From contig JAKSZU010000007.1 of the NCBI GenBank assembly GCA_026018925.1, positions 98,605,501-98,669,500 of the forward strand: a stretch of DNA of 64,000 nucleotides, written 5' to 3'. This DNA is from Tupaia tana. Taxonomy: Eukaryota; Chordata; Mammalia; Scandentia; Tupaiidae. Of this stretch, positions 1 to 10,700 are shown piece by piece. Under the pieces are notes generated by a model. That model had not been told where the DNA came from. It saw nothing but the letters and a program-made list of their open reading frames with translations, and ran no database searches. Numbering within the stretch: the stretch's first letter is position 1; every line of letters begins with the position of its first letter. The translations under genes were made by a program, and so were the position numbers.

Positions 1-400
1 GGCATCTTATGGAGTCTAGTATTTCTTGTATATTATCCTCGTGATTTTTTTGTTATTTTCTCTACTCTATCTTTTTGGCGTTCTTTTCTAGGTCAGAGGT
101 TTTATCTTCTACATCAGAGATTCGATCTTCAGCATGGTCTAATGGACTTTTAATACTTTTAAGAGAGTTTTTGATTTCCTCTATTCCAGACTTTATCTCT
201 AATAGCTCCATCTAGTTCTTTCTCAGAGTGTCCATTTCTTCTTTCCTATCTTGGAATGACTTCCTAATCTCCTGTAGTTCATTGTTTCTTTTCTGTTCCA
301 ACTAGAAAAAGTTGTTCACCATAAATGTTCAAGATTCTTTGTCTGACATTTCGGTAATGTCTTCCATTTGCATGAAAGATGGAGGGGAGTTACTCTGTAC
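1..400 (-). mobile_element. L1 ORF1 fragment, antisense
   Basis: Read on the minus strand, the sequence near 370 starts an L1 ORF1-like protein (MEDITEMSDKES), followed by coiled-coil-coding sequence rich in Glu and Lys codons. It matches the start of the ORF1 copies at 43,776 and 49,084. Stops and the window edge break it, so it is a dead fragment. Confidence 0.75.
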
Positions 401-1100
401 CTTTGATGGAGATATATTTCCTTGTTTATCATGCCTGAGGCTGTTCTTCTACTTCTAGCCATTGGAAGATGTACTAACTTTTAAGTACCTCTTAGAAGAA
501 TGTTTCACTGGCTCGGAGTAGGTTTCCCTTTTGTTGGGGATTGATGTCTGCCGAAGTCTCTGTTCTGTTGTTTTTAGTAATGTGATCTCAAAAAAGATAC
601 TATATTCAGGTGTCTCAAGAGCAGTATCTCCTTTTTCACAGCTGGTTCCATACAAGAGAGAGACCCATAGAACCTTATATGATTAGAAAATTTCAGATCT
701 CTGATTTTAGAGCTAGCTAGTCCCTCTGGAAAGATGGAAGAGGAAGAGAAGATAATATAAGGGAAAAGGAAAGAGTAGAGAGGGGAATAAAGAAAAAGTC
801 ATGGGCCGCCCATTAGTGTAGCGAGCAATTTCGCCAGATGCCTTCCATTGTACCTGGGTGCTGGCTGCTATAGCCAAAGGGGCAGTCTGTGGGGAGAGGG
901 AGAGGAGGCAATTTACAAAAGAATGGAGGACAGTAAAGAAAAAGAAATGGAGAAACTGTCTACTTGCCTATGGGTCTGGGTGGATCCTGGACTGGGGGGG
1001 TCTGGAGGTGAGGCGGTGGGGGCAGTGTTGCCCCTGCCCCTGTATCCCTTGCTGCCCAGATGCCTTCAGATCATCTTTACCTATATTTGTACATATTTTC

Positions 1101-1184
1101 TAGCGTGTTGTGGTGTCTTTTCCTGTATCTGTACATGTGTCCTAGCATGGCGCGGTGTCTTTTCCTGTATCTGTACATGTGTCC
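1101..1184. repeat. Tandem duplication, 42-bp unit x2
   Basis: Two adjacent 42-bp units (1101-1142 and 1143-1184) share the core GGTGTCTTTTCCTGTATCTG, with partial units on each side. It is a small minisatellite with no evident function. Confidence 0.85.
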
Positions 1185-2163
1185 TAATGTGTCGTAGCCA
1201 GCAGGGACTGTAGTCAAGCCCCCGTGGGAAATTTGAGGCTTCACAGACAAAACAGCTGGCTCCAAGTCACAGAGCTACTTAGTGTAAAATCAAACTCTCT
1301 TGTGATAAATCAACACATTTAAATATTTCATAGTAGCAGGTTAATTTCCAAATAGACAATGCTCTCATAATTTACCATATTCGTTACTGGGTTACAAAGA
1401 GATCTGAAAAATTCAGGTTTTTCTCCTACTTCTGTTTTCTGAAGTCATCTAGTTTTAGCTTTAATGAAGGAAAAAGTTGCCGTTCCTCACCATTTGGTGT
1501 CCTGGAGCGCTGTCTGTAACTTATATTTTCTTCCCAGTACAATAAAATCGAAGTTCCATGTGGGAGAAAGATGGACGTGGGGGCAGGAGGGGTGGAATCC
1601 AGGGGAAAGCGCAGCAGAACCTCTGATGGCCGCCCGCGGCCTTGGAGGGCTGTCCGCTGATGACGTGGGGGAGCTGGTGTCTGGCTGGACTGAAATGCGG
1701 TGTGTTCGTCCTGGGAGGTCCTTTATGTATGCCGCAAGGATGTACAGTAATTAAATATAAACAATTAAGAAATAAAGAACAAAATTAAAATAAGTAAATA
1801 TATAATTTAACAAACTAACTAACTAAATCCAAGTAAAATGCGGCCAGGTGGGAGTTCTCTGGTGTCCCTGAAAAGGACGCGGGCACAGCCGCTAGGAGCC
1901 ATCAGCTGGTGGAGCGCACGCAGGCCAGCCCGCCAGCCCACACTGGGCACAGGCGGGCACCTGTCAGGCCGTCGGGCAGGGACTGTACCCATTTTCGTGG
2001 CGGTCGGCGGGCAGGCAGTGTGGGCACCACTGGGGAAAATGTCTGTTAGTTGGCCAGTCTACCTGACTCCTTTCTACTGCTTCGGGAATTCACCACGTTG
2101 CTTATTTGGAAGGCTTCCCCTTAGTTCCGAGTCCACAGCAGCCAGCAGAAGCTCCAGGCTCTG

Positions 2164-2310
2164 GCTGCCAGACAGGAAGCAGGGCAAGGATGGTGGCCAC
2201 TCCCAGGTCTCCAGGGAGCCAGCAGGAGTTCCAAGCTGCCAGGCTGCCAGACAGGAAGCAAGGCAAGGGTGGTGGTAGTCCTAGGTCCCCTCCAGGGAGC
2301 GAGCAGGGCA
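2164..2310. repeat. Imperfect tandem duplication, ~79-bp unit
   Basis: The motif GCTGCCAGACAGGAAGCA recurs at 2164 and 2243, followed by similar GGCAAGG.TGGTGG sequence. The unit is about 79 bp, and the second copy diverges after about 60 bp. Confidence 0.8.
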
Positions 2311-3563
2311 ACGGTGGAATCGCAGAGTCCTCGAGAAATCAGAGGGAACAAAGAAGGGACTGATGCATGGGGACCACAAAAAGTTTGTGGAAAAATAGAA
2401 TTAAATTGAGTACTCTTCTTGTTGCCTTCTCATTTAAATTTGCAACATTCATGTTGCCCCTGGCCTTAGCATTCGCTCTGGGGTCAGGAGCTTCTGGGAA
2501 GCGCGGCTTAGAGTGAACAGCTTGCTGTGGGCTCACGTGGAAGCCTGGCTTGTTTTTTCCTTTTGTGTTTTCTCTGCAGGTCCTGGGGCTCCCAGGGCCT
2601 GGCTCACTGCATCCTCTCCCTGCTGCTCACTGTCCAGGGCCCCTTCCTGCCCTGGCGTCTCAGAATCCAGGACCCAGCCCCATGGAGCGTGGCGTGGTCG
2701 AGGAGGTCTGGGGAGAACCACAGACGTGGGCAAAGCAGGACGCCTAGTAAGGGCCACACCACCACAAAGATCACAGCGGAGAAGGGAGTGGGCTTCGCAG
2801 ATCAAGTGCTTGGCTCTCAGCGCCTGAACCCTGTGCTGTGGGGTAATACTGGTACAATCCCCAGCGCCCCCATGTCCTCATCTATGACAAGGGACAATCT
2901 CAGCATAAGGGTGGGCTGGGAATTGAACCAGGCCTCCATGCCCCCTCAGCTTCCCAAGCAGTGCTCTCAAGCAGAGCACGCCACTGCGGCCGTCGTGGTC
3001 AGGAATCCTTGATGAGCGTGCAAATGCTCAGAGCGGGGCCCGAAACCCCGAGGCACCGCACAAGCTAGAGACCATAACTGGGGTCCAGGACATACCTGTG
3101 AAAATGAAAACCGGACAGCATCACCTTTGGGCCTATCTCTAGGTATCTTTGAGCTACAAAGAAAGAGAAGAGGCACCAAACGTAGTAACGGGAAATCCTC
3201 ATAACGTGTCTCCATCTGTTTAAGACTAATTTCTATTTGCAAACAACCTGCACTTTGTTGATCAGATACATTTTGTTTTAGGATTTGGTGCAATATACAT
3301 GTGGCTGTGACTTTTTTTTTTTAGTGGCAGATCATATATTCCTAATTCATTAATCAATCAACGAAACCAGGTTTTGTGTGTGATGAGGCTCACGTTCTTT
3401 CTTGGCCTCAGTAAGCACCGTGAGTGTGCACCTTCCTGGCTGGAGCGGCACCGGCCAGGCCGGCCAGGTAAGGAGTAAAGAGTGGAAACGGCATCCACAT
3501 GTGGGGAGTGCAGGAGCTGGAGGGTGGAGGGTGGAAGTCATCTGTTAACAATTGTGCTTTTGG

Positions 3564-3846
3564 GGAACCAGCAGTTAGCGTAATGGCTGTGTCGCTGGAC
3601 TCCCACGTGGTCTACCGCGGTTCGCATCCCGGACCCGGTGGCTTAAAACTCATGCCGGGCGCGTATGTGTGCGTGCCCAAGATCCCGAGAGGAGAATGGA
3701 GGAGAAGGGATTGAGGTGTGACCATCCCCCCTGGGGGGTGATTTCTCGCTTTCTGTCTCTCTGTCTGTCTCTCTCTGTCTGTCTGGCGAGCGCACCCGCC
3801 CTATAGTGAAAACCTCTCCAAAAAAAAAAAAAAAAAAAAAAGAAAA
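3564..3846 (+). mobile_element. tRNA-derived SINE, young, full length
   Basis: The head carries an RNA polymerase III A box (TAGCGTAATGG) and a B box (GGTTCGCATCC), then a CT-rich body, the 3' motif CCTATAGTGAAAACCTCTCC and a poly(A) tail. A perfect 14-bp target duplication flanks it (3550-3563 and 3847-3860), so both ends are exact. Confidence 0.95.
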
Positions 3847-3990
3847 AATTGTGCTTTTGGATAGGAGTGGAATTAAATTAGTTGATGGGTTACTTTAAAA
3901 AGATCAATTCTTCTCTTCTGTCCTTGCTTGGCTTAGGTCTTGCTGTCTTTGTGGACACAGGAGTGGTACTAACAACAGGGAAGGGAAAGT

Positions 3991-4035
3991 CTTTTTTTTT
4001 TTGCCATAGGGCATGTGCTCTCACTTGAGACAGAA

Positions 4036-4066
<31 letters not shown>

Positions 4067-4247
4067 AATCACTTCCCGGGGTGTATGGCCATGTTATAAT
4101 CCCTTTTCCTCTACTTTCTTGGAATTTTGGGCACAAATACATACACGCCCAGTGTGATTTCTCAAGCCTACAGATCCAAGACTCGAACCTTACAGTTGGC
4201 TATGTGGGATCCGGCCACCTTACCCACCATGCCACCTGCTGACCTGA
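3991..4247 (-). mobile_element. tRNA-derived SINE, older subfamily
   Basis: It starts with poly(T), then GCCATAGGGCATGTG and a GA-rich body, and ends with the reverse of the tRNA-like head (CCACCTGCTGACC). It is more diverged than the 3,564 copy. Confidence 0.85.
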
Positions 4248-4982
4248 GAAGCCTTTTTTGCCATCCCTCGTTCATGTCTGCTAAGAGCACATTTTAGACC
4301 TCCTCATTGGAAAGTTGTGGTCATGGACCGCTAGTCTGCCGCGGGCCCTGAGAACCTGCAGACTAGGGGTGTCAAAGTGACCCCACTGACTGTCTATCAC
4401 TTCAATTAGACAAGATGCAGAGATGGGGGTAGGCGGACAGTTGCCCCAAAGAAATGTCAATGTAATGATTCAATTGCATTTGAACACAGGTTGTTTTAAA
4501 CTGTGCTCTTTTTACTAAAAAAGTAAAAAGAAGCCATTAGAAAATGCTAAACATAATAATGAAGAATAAAAAAATTATCCTAAGTCTTGCCTTCCAGAGT
4601 AGCCACGGCCAACATTTTATTTTTTGAATATTCATATTTAAAGTTGTTAAACAAAATTGGGCCTATTAAATATTAGTATTATTATATATAGTTTAAATCT
4701 TTACTTTTTACACTGGATAAACTATTCATCTTTTCCAGAAAGCATGAACATCTATATCATATTTTTTTTGTTTTTAAGATACAAAGCATTATTTCAAACA
4801 TTCAAAGTGAAAGATGTGTTCTTAGTAAAATAACCGTGACCCGTTCAAGGATTCTGAGGATTAAGGTCTGCCATGTGAGTTATTAAAAGGGGTTGAGTTG
4901 GTACATGAAGAAAGAGACAGAAAAAGTGAGTGGGATCCACTCTTGCCAGATATGGATGACAACATGAAGAGTAGTAGATGGG
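4248..4982. other. Unassigned AT-rich DNA
   Basis: No gene or classifiable repeat is seen. The stretch is AT-rich and lies between SINE copies upstream of the SELE promoter. Confidence 0.4.
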
Positions 4983-5120
4983 ACTAGCAGGTGGCATGGT
5001 GGTTAAAGTGCTGGACTCCCACATGGCCAACCATGGTTTGAGTCCCAGACCTGGTGGCTTGCTTTTTCACCTTCTTCACCCCCCATTTCTCTTTGGTGAG
5101 CACATAAACCCTACAGCAAA
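4983..5120 (+). mobile_element. SINE fragment, older head type
   Basis: The head GGTGGCATGGTGGTTAAAG (A box) and GGTTTGAGTCCCAG (B box) define an older variant of the tRNA-derived SINE. The body is largely missing. Confidence 0.8.
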
Positions 5121-5138
5121 TTAAAAAGTAGTAATAGG

Positions 5139-5410
5139 GACCAGTAGACTGTGTAATAGTTATATTCCTGGACTCCCATATGGCTGTCTGTGGTTTGAGT
5201 TCCAGACTGGTGGCTTGAAACTCAAACCAGGCATGTGCGTGTGCATGCCCCAAATCCTGAGAGGAGAATGCAGAAGAGACTGCAGTGTGGCCATCCACCC
5301 TGGGGGATGATTTCTCACTTTCTGTCTCTCTGGCGAGCACACGTGCCCTATAGCAAAAATCTCTGTCTAAAATAATAATAATAATAAATAAAATTAAGTA
5401 AATAATTCTT
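5139..5410 (+). mobile_element. tRNA-derived SINE, diverged
   Basis: GGGACCAGTAG head, GGTTTGAGTTCC B box, the GAGAGGAGAATG body motif, CCCTATAGCAAAAATCTC near the 3' end and an (AAT)n tail. It lies about 240 bp upstream of the SELE ATF/CRE-like site. Confidence 0.9.
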
Positions 5411-5648
5411 AGAAAAAAGGGTAGTAGACCATGAACAAAACCCATTTCTAGCGTGTTGTGTTTATACAGTTCTGATTATTATTACAATTACACGAGAGAT
5501 ACCACCAATAAGCAAAGTTTGAAACTTTCTAAAGACAGAGTTCATGTAATTAAAACAAAAACTTACATGTTTTTGTCATCCTGGTAAAGTGTTCTGTAAC
5601 ATACGAAGGCATGGATGAAGGAGAATGAGTTGAGAGGGCTAGAATTTC

Positions 5649-5775
5649 TGACATCATTATAATTTTTAGCGTTTCCGATATTCCCGGGAAACTTTCTGGA
5701 CGCCGTTGGGAATTTCCTCTCCTGGACTTGAATAATATCCTCCTATTATGCACAGGAAACAAGCCTCCTATAAAG
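5649..5775 (+). promoter_or_regulatory. SELE: SELE cytokine-inducible promoter (ATF/CRE-like, NF-kB sites, TATA)
   Basis: A CRE/ATF-like site TGACATCA lies at 5649-5656. NF-kB-type sites lie at 5685-5694 (CGGGAAACTT, within TTCCCGGGAA) and 5708-5717 (GGGAATTTCC, a perfect GGGRNNYYCC). The TATA box TATAAAG is at 5769-5775. Order and spacing follow the human promoter as I remember it, including the conserved block AATATCCTCCTATTAT before the TATA box. In human, TNF and IL-1 act through ATF2/c-Jun and p50/p65 on these elements in endothelium. The same control is inferred here. Confidence 0.95.
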
Positions 5776-5798
5776 GGGTCCCGGCAGAGGCAATGTGC

Positions 5799-5978
5799 GC
5801 TGTTCTTGGCTGGCTTTGCCGTGGACCTGCCAGACGGCCCCAGAGGCAGAGAGGGCAGCGTGGCCCGCGGACCGACGCCCAGGCAGCTCTGCACGGGGGC
5901 AGGTGCTTTACTCCTCACAGAGCAGCGGCCGCCAGCGCAGGCTCACCTACACCCACGGGTGTGCCAACGGCCTCCCAG
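5799..5978 (+). other. SELE: SELE exon 1 (5'UTR)
   Basis: The start is set about 25-30 bp below the TATA box, near TGTTCTTGGCTGG, a block shared with human. The exon ends at a strong donor, AG|GTAAGA. The first base is approximate. It is non-coding, as in other selectin genes. Confidence 0.75.
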
Positions 5979-6201
5979 GTAAGACCCACGCGCTCTTCTT
6001 GCCTTTTCTTTTCAACCTACGTGATGGGAATCTTACATGTTGCGTTTACTCTTCCAAATAAGCTCCGGCACGAAGGCAGGTTGTGGCGCTGGAATCCTGT
6101 GCGGGACGTCCCCGGGTGGCCTGGCACACCGCGGTGGAGCGCACTGAGCGACGGCCTGCCTCGGGTTTCCTCTGCAGTAACCCTCTGCTTTTTCTCCTCA
6201 G

Positions 6202-6282
6202 AGACACACGTGGAGTCTGACCCCTCGGGGGAGAGAACTGCAGCCATGACTGTGCCACGCTTTCTCTGGGCCCTCACTCCGG
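6202..6282 (+). CDS. SELE: SELE exon 2: 5'UTR end, start codon, signal peptide
   Basis: The acceptor TTTCTCCTCAG precedes 6202 and the donor is G|GTGAGT at 6283. The ATG at 6246 sits in a favourable context (GCAGCCATGA). It encodes [12 protein letters not shown] and splits the next codon after its first base. Joined to exon 3 it gives a 21-residue signal peptide ending before Trp1 of the mature lectin domain, the same length as in human. Confidence 0.93.
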
Positions 6283-7697
6283 GTGAGTGGGTGTCGGGTG
6301 TCGTTGAGAACAGGGTTTCTCTCCTGGTGCTACTGAGGTCAGGGGCTGGGACACGGCAGGGGCGCAGCAGCGCACACGCCCACAGGCCAGGGAGGGCGGC
6401 TGGTCCCCACTCCGCAGCTCTGTACCCTGGTGTAATGGCGGAGCACAGGGACTCTCCCTGGGGTGTGTGATGGTGCCCGTCCCGGCCCATGAAAAGGGTT
6501 TCAGTCGTGCCCGTTGGCATCACTTCAGCGCTTGGCAGGGCCTGCTATGCTGACCAGCGCTCTCCTGCAGGTGGGCAGACTGTGCGGCTTAGTTAGTGGG
6601 GGGAGCGCGGCCTGCACCCGGGGTGGCCCTGAACGAAATGCTACGTGGCGGTTTCCGTGCACCCTTCGTGCCTTGGAGGTGAGCACTCGCCTGGCAGGAC
6701 TAACCGGCCCTCCTCCCTGTGCCCAGTGCTGCTCGCCGCAGAGAGCTCGGCCTGGTCCTACAGCGCCTCCACGGAGACCATGACTTACGATGAGGCCAGC
6801 GCGTACTGCAGGGGGCGGTACACGCACCTGGTGGCCATTCAGAACAAGCAGGAGATCGAGTACCTCAACAGGGTCATGAACTACTCGGCCAGCTACTACT
6901 GGATCGGGATCAGGAAGGTCAACGGCGTGTGGGTCTGGGTGGGGACCCAGAAGCCTCTGACCAAGGAGGCTGCGAACTGGGCTCCGGGAGAGCCGAACAA
7001 CAAGCAGAACGACGAGGACTGCGTGGAGATCTACATCCGGAGGGGCAAGGACGAGGGCATGTGGAACGACGAGCCGTGCAGCAAGAAGAAGCTGGCCTTG
7101 TGCTACACAGGTAGGGCACAGCCCGGCGGGCCAGGGTGCACCTGGGCCAGCTGCGGCACAGGACCCTGTGCTTGCAAAGACAGGAGCTGAGAGCATGTTT
7201 CACTGCTTCTGGGAGTGAGTGTAGGCAGGCATGTGTGCACACATACATGTACATGCATATATATGTGTACACCTGCATGTGGTGTTGGTTACAGCTACAG
7301 TCCTGAGGCCAAATACACTCTAAAGCAGGGGCAATGACGTTGAGAACGTGAGATGTGCATGTCCCTGCCAGGACTGGCATCCCCATAGCCAAATACAGCA
7401 CTGAGTCGTTTCCAGCGGTGAGACGCTGCAGTGCAGAGTGGGCAGTTTCACCTGCGTGCCTGCTTCCTTCTACTCCTGGCACCGTTTGTGGGAATCCAGG
7501 CCCGTGTGTTGCTATCTGGATGCATAAACTCTTCCCCTGACCCTAACTTCTCCCACATGCCAGAAGAACAGGGCTCAGAAGCAGTGCTCCTGTGAAAGCC
7601 TTCCTTTGATCAGTTACCTGTGAGGGCACAGGATTTTACAGCCAGCACAGCCATCCTCCCCGTTGTCCAGGAAATAGTGGAGAACCTTGAGTTCTCC

Positions 7698-7735
<38 letters not shown>

Positions 7736-10700
7736 TGTCTGAAATGAACTGAGAGGCTCACTAAACACCAGGTTCTGCCCATTTCCATCACAGCGTTTTC
7801 TGACCATGGTTCTGCTGTCTCAGCTCCCCTGTGCAGAGCCCTCTCCAGACCAGAGCATGGCTACATGGATTGTCTTCCTAGAGCTTCTGGAACATTCCAA
7901 CATGGGTCCAGCTGTGAGTTCTCCTGTGATCAGGGATTTGTGCCAAAGGGCTCCAGAAAGCTGCAGTGTGGCCCCACAGGGCAGTGGGATGGCGAGGAAC
8001 CCACCTGTGAAGGTAAAGTCTCTGTTTTTATATTCAGATTAAAAACTATCAAAGAGCGTAGAGACTGGGTTACCTTGAGAAATTCGCCACAGCCCAGTGC
8101 AAACAAACCTCTAACATGCGGGCTCATGTCTTCCAGCTGTGAAATGTGACCCCGTGGACCGTCTACTGAGGGGCATGGTGAGGTGCTCCCACCCCACTAC
8201 TGGGAACTTCACCTACAACTCCTCCTGTACCTTCAGCTGCGACGAAGGCTTTTCACTACAAGGATCGCCTGAACGGCAGTGCACGGCCCAGGGGCGGTGG
8301 ACACAGGAGGCTCCGCTCTGCCAAGGTAGGGTTGGGCTCAGGCCTTCAGGGTACAGGTAAACACCACAGAGGTTTCTGAATCTAGACTGCCCCCATGGGC
8401 TCAATCCTAATTTCCTACACGCTGCAAACTGAGCCGTGCTTTAAGTGACATTTATGAGTGACTTTCATGCTGGCTCGGGGTCTCGCCCTGGGTGTCTCTG
8501 TAACGCCTCCTCTGTCTGTCATTTGCAGCGGTACAATGTTCAAATCTGACTGTTCCTGAAATGCTCAGCATGAGCTGCAGTGGGAAGCCTGAATTCGGCA
8601 CCATGTGCGAGTTCGCCTGTCCGGAGGGATGGACACTCAGTGGGTCTGCAGAGCTGACCTGCAATGCCTCGGGACACTGGTCCGAGCCACTGCCTACCTG
8701 CCAAGGTGACACACTGGTCAGAGCGGATGTCTGGGGAGGAGAGAGGGGTGAGCTCACCACAGCATTCACTGTCCATGACGTCCAAACCAGGTGTCCAGGC
8801 TAGCCAGCTGGTAAACATCGACCTTCACAGGGATAGAGGGAAGACGGGAGAGGTCAGCGGTGGGATGGGTCGAATTCTGGCACTAGGAAAAGGAGATCTG
8901 GAGAGGAAAGGAGGAGGGGAAGTGCAGGATGAGAGGGAGAAAGAGAGAGAGCGAGCGAGCAGTCTGGACCCGGTCGTGGTGTGGTGCTGTGCAAGAGCTC
9001 GGTGAGGCGGGGCCCTGCCCGGCAGTGGTTGGGGAGAGCTGAGGCGGCTTGGGCAGCTCTAAAGGATCTGCTCCCTGCCCCTGCCTCATGCATGACCAGG
9101 AGACTCCCCTGCTGGTGGAGGTCGGTGCACAGAGCCCCCTGGGCAGGGTGGGGAGAGGGAAGCCGGCTCCTCTCCTGACAGTTCCCTCCCTTCGTCTTTC
9201 CTCAGCTCCCCCTGCGTCCAATGTCCCCTTGGTGGTTGGACTGTCTACTGCTGGAACCTCCCTGGTGGGGTTGACATCATTTCTCCTCTGGCTTCTGAAA
9301 CACTTGCGCAGGAAAGGTGAGGCAGTTTATGAATGTACACGTTGTGGTTTCTCTGGAAAATCTGAACAGTAGATAGAATCTGGTTTAGGTAAGCCCTAAC
9401 ACATTGCAGCATACTTACACAGAAGTCTCCGGGAAAGTACTCACAGTGCAACTTGCATTGATAAGGGTTGTGGAAAAGGTGTTCGCTGTGCCGACACTGC
9501 TCGGCTCTGGAGGCTGCTGCTCACACTGACTGCTGTTGTCCCCTGGAGTTCTGCAGTGAGACTGCCCTGGTCCGTGCTCCTGGGAGAATGCATGGAATTC
9601 TTCCTAAAAAGATTCTGAAATTCAGGCCGATGCCGGGGACCCAGCCACACTCACAGTTTATTTGGCCTACAGAGGATTTCAAATTTGTAAATTACTTATG
9701 CAATTTATAATATTTATTATTATTTTAACATTCGCTATAGGGCATGTGCACTGATCAGAGAGAGACAGAGGGAGAAAGGGAAGTGAGAAAGCAAGCTGCC
9801 AGGTCCAGGACTCAGTCGGTCAGCTGTGTGGGGTCCAGCACCTTAACCACCATACCACCTGCTGCCTCATAGGGTTTCAAAATGTCTAACGCTTACAAAA
9901 CAGAGGACTTCACATAAAAATGCAGACTTTGGATGTCTTGTGAGAAACTGGACGATGAACCTGGGGACCTGAGCCTGTAGCTCCTTGCTCATACGAGGAA
10001 GCTACTGCGCCTTCGTGCTTTGCCCACATCGCCCCCATGCCATGTTTGCACACACGGATGTGACAGCCCCATTAACCAAGCCATACTGTGTCTGATTCGA
10101 TAAGTCCTCCAAAGTCAGTCTGAATTAATGGTTGTCTTTCTCTTGCAGCTAAGAAATTTATTCCTGCCAGGTAAGTTGCCTTCTTGTGCTAAGCATGCCC
10201 TGGGGGTCCTACACCCTTTCCTCTCCTCACGCTGGAAAGCAGCACTTTACATATGCTCTCATGTGTTCCACAGCCGCCGCCAAAGTCTGGAATCGAATGG
10301 AAGCCACCATGTGCTTTTTTTGACTCCATCTGAGCTCCGAGTAATCAGGTGAGCCTGCAACTCACACATGGTTATGAGCGAGGTACTTTGTGGGTTCTGC
10401 ATCTCCTCGAACCTTCCAGACCAGCAGATTTCTAAGGGGACAGTCACCACCTTCTTGTTATTTTCTGGAAAGTAATTTTATTTCTTTGTAGGGGGGAAGG
10501 AAACAGGGGCCTGGCTCTTGAGTCATTGTTTTTGTTACTGTTATTACTTTTACATTCAATCACTGGATGCCATTACAATGTGCCCAGTGCATTTGCCCAT
10601 CTGGAATACCTGTATATTAGTCAGGCAAAGATATTACCACACACGTCATCAACAGGCCACTTCCCAGCTCGTGGCCCTTAGATGTCCTGCTTCTTTCTTT

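Larger units (their letters stand above)
401..3549. other. Unassigned GC-rich upstream DNA
   Basis: No gene or young repeat is recognised here. Several short overlapping ORFs exist on both strands, but none has a recognisable domain or a consistent exon structure. Two short tandem repeats lie inside and are listed separately. 2,750-3,000 looks repeat-like but could not be assigned to a family. Confidence 0.4.

Noticed and set aside
2527-3012. 161-codon frame upstream of SELE
   Set aside because: No recognisable domain, several frames open in GC-rich DNA, and no promoter or splice pattern.
5748-6470. 240-codon open frame across SELE exons 1-2
   Set aside because: It runs through exon 1, intron 1 and exon 2 with no relation to the SELE frame; GC-rich DNA leaves chance open frames.
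6525-7196. 223-codon open frame antisense to the lectin exon
   Set aside because: It is the shadow of the conserved sense lectin-domain coding sequence.
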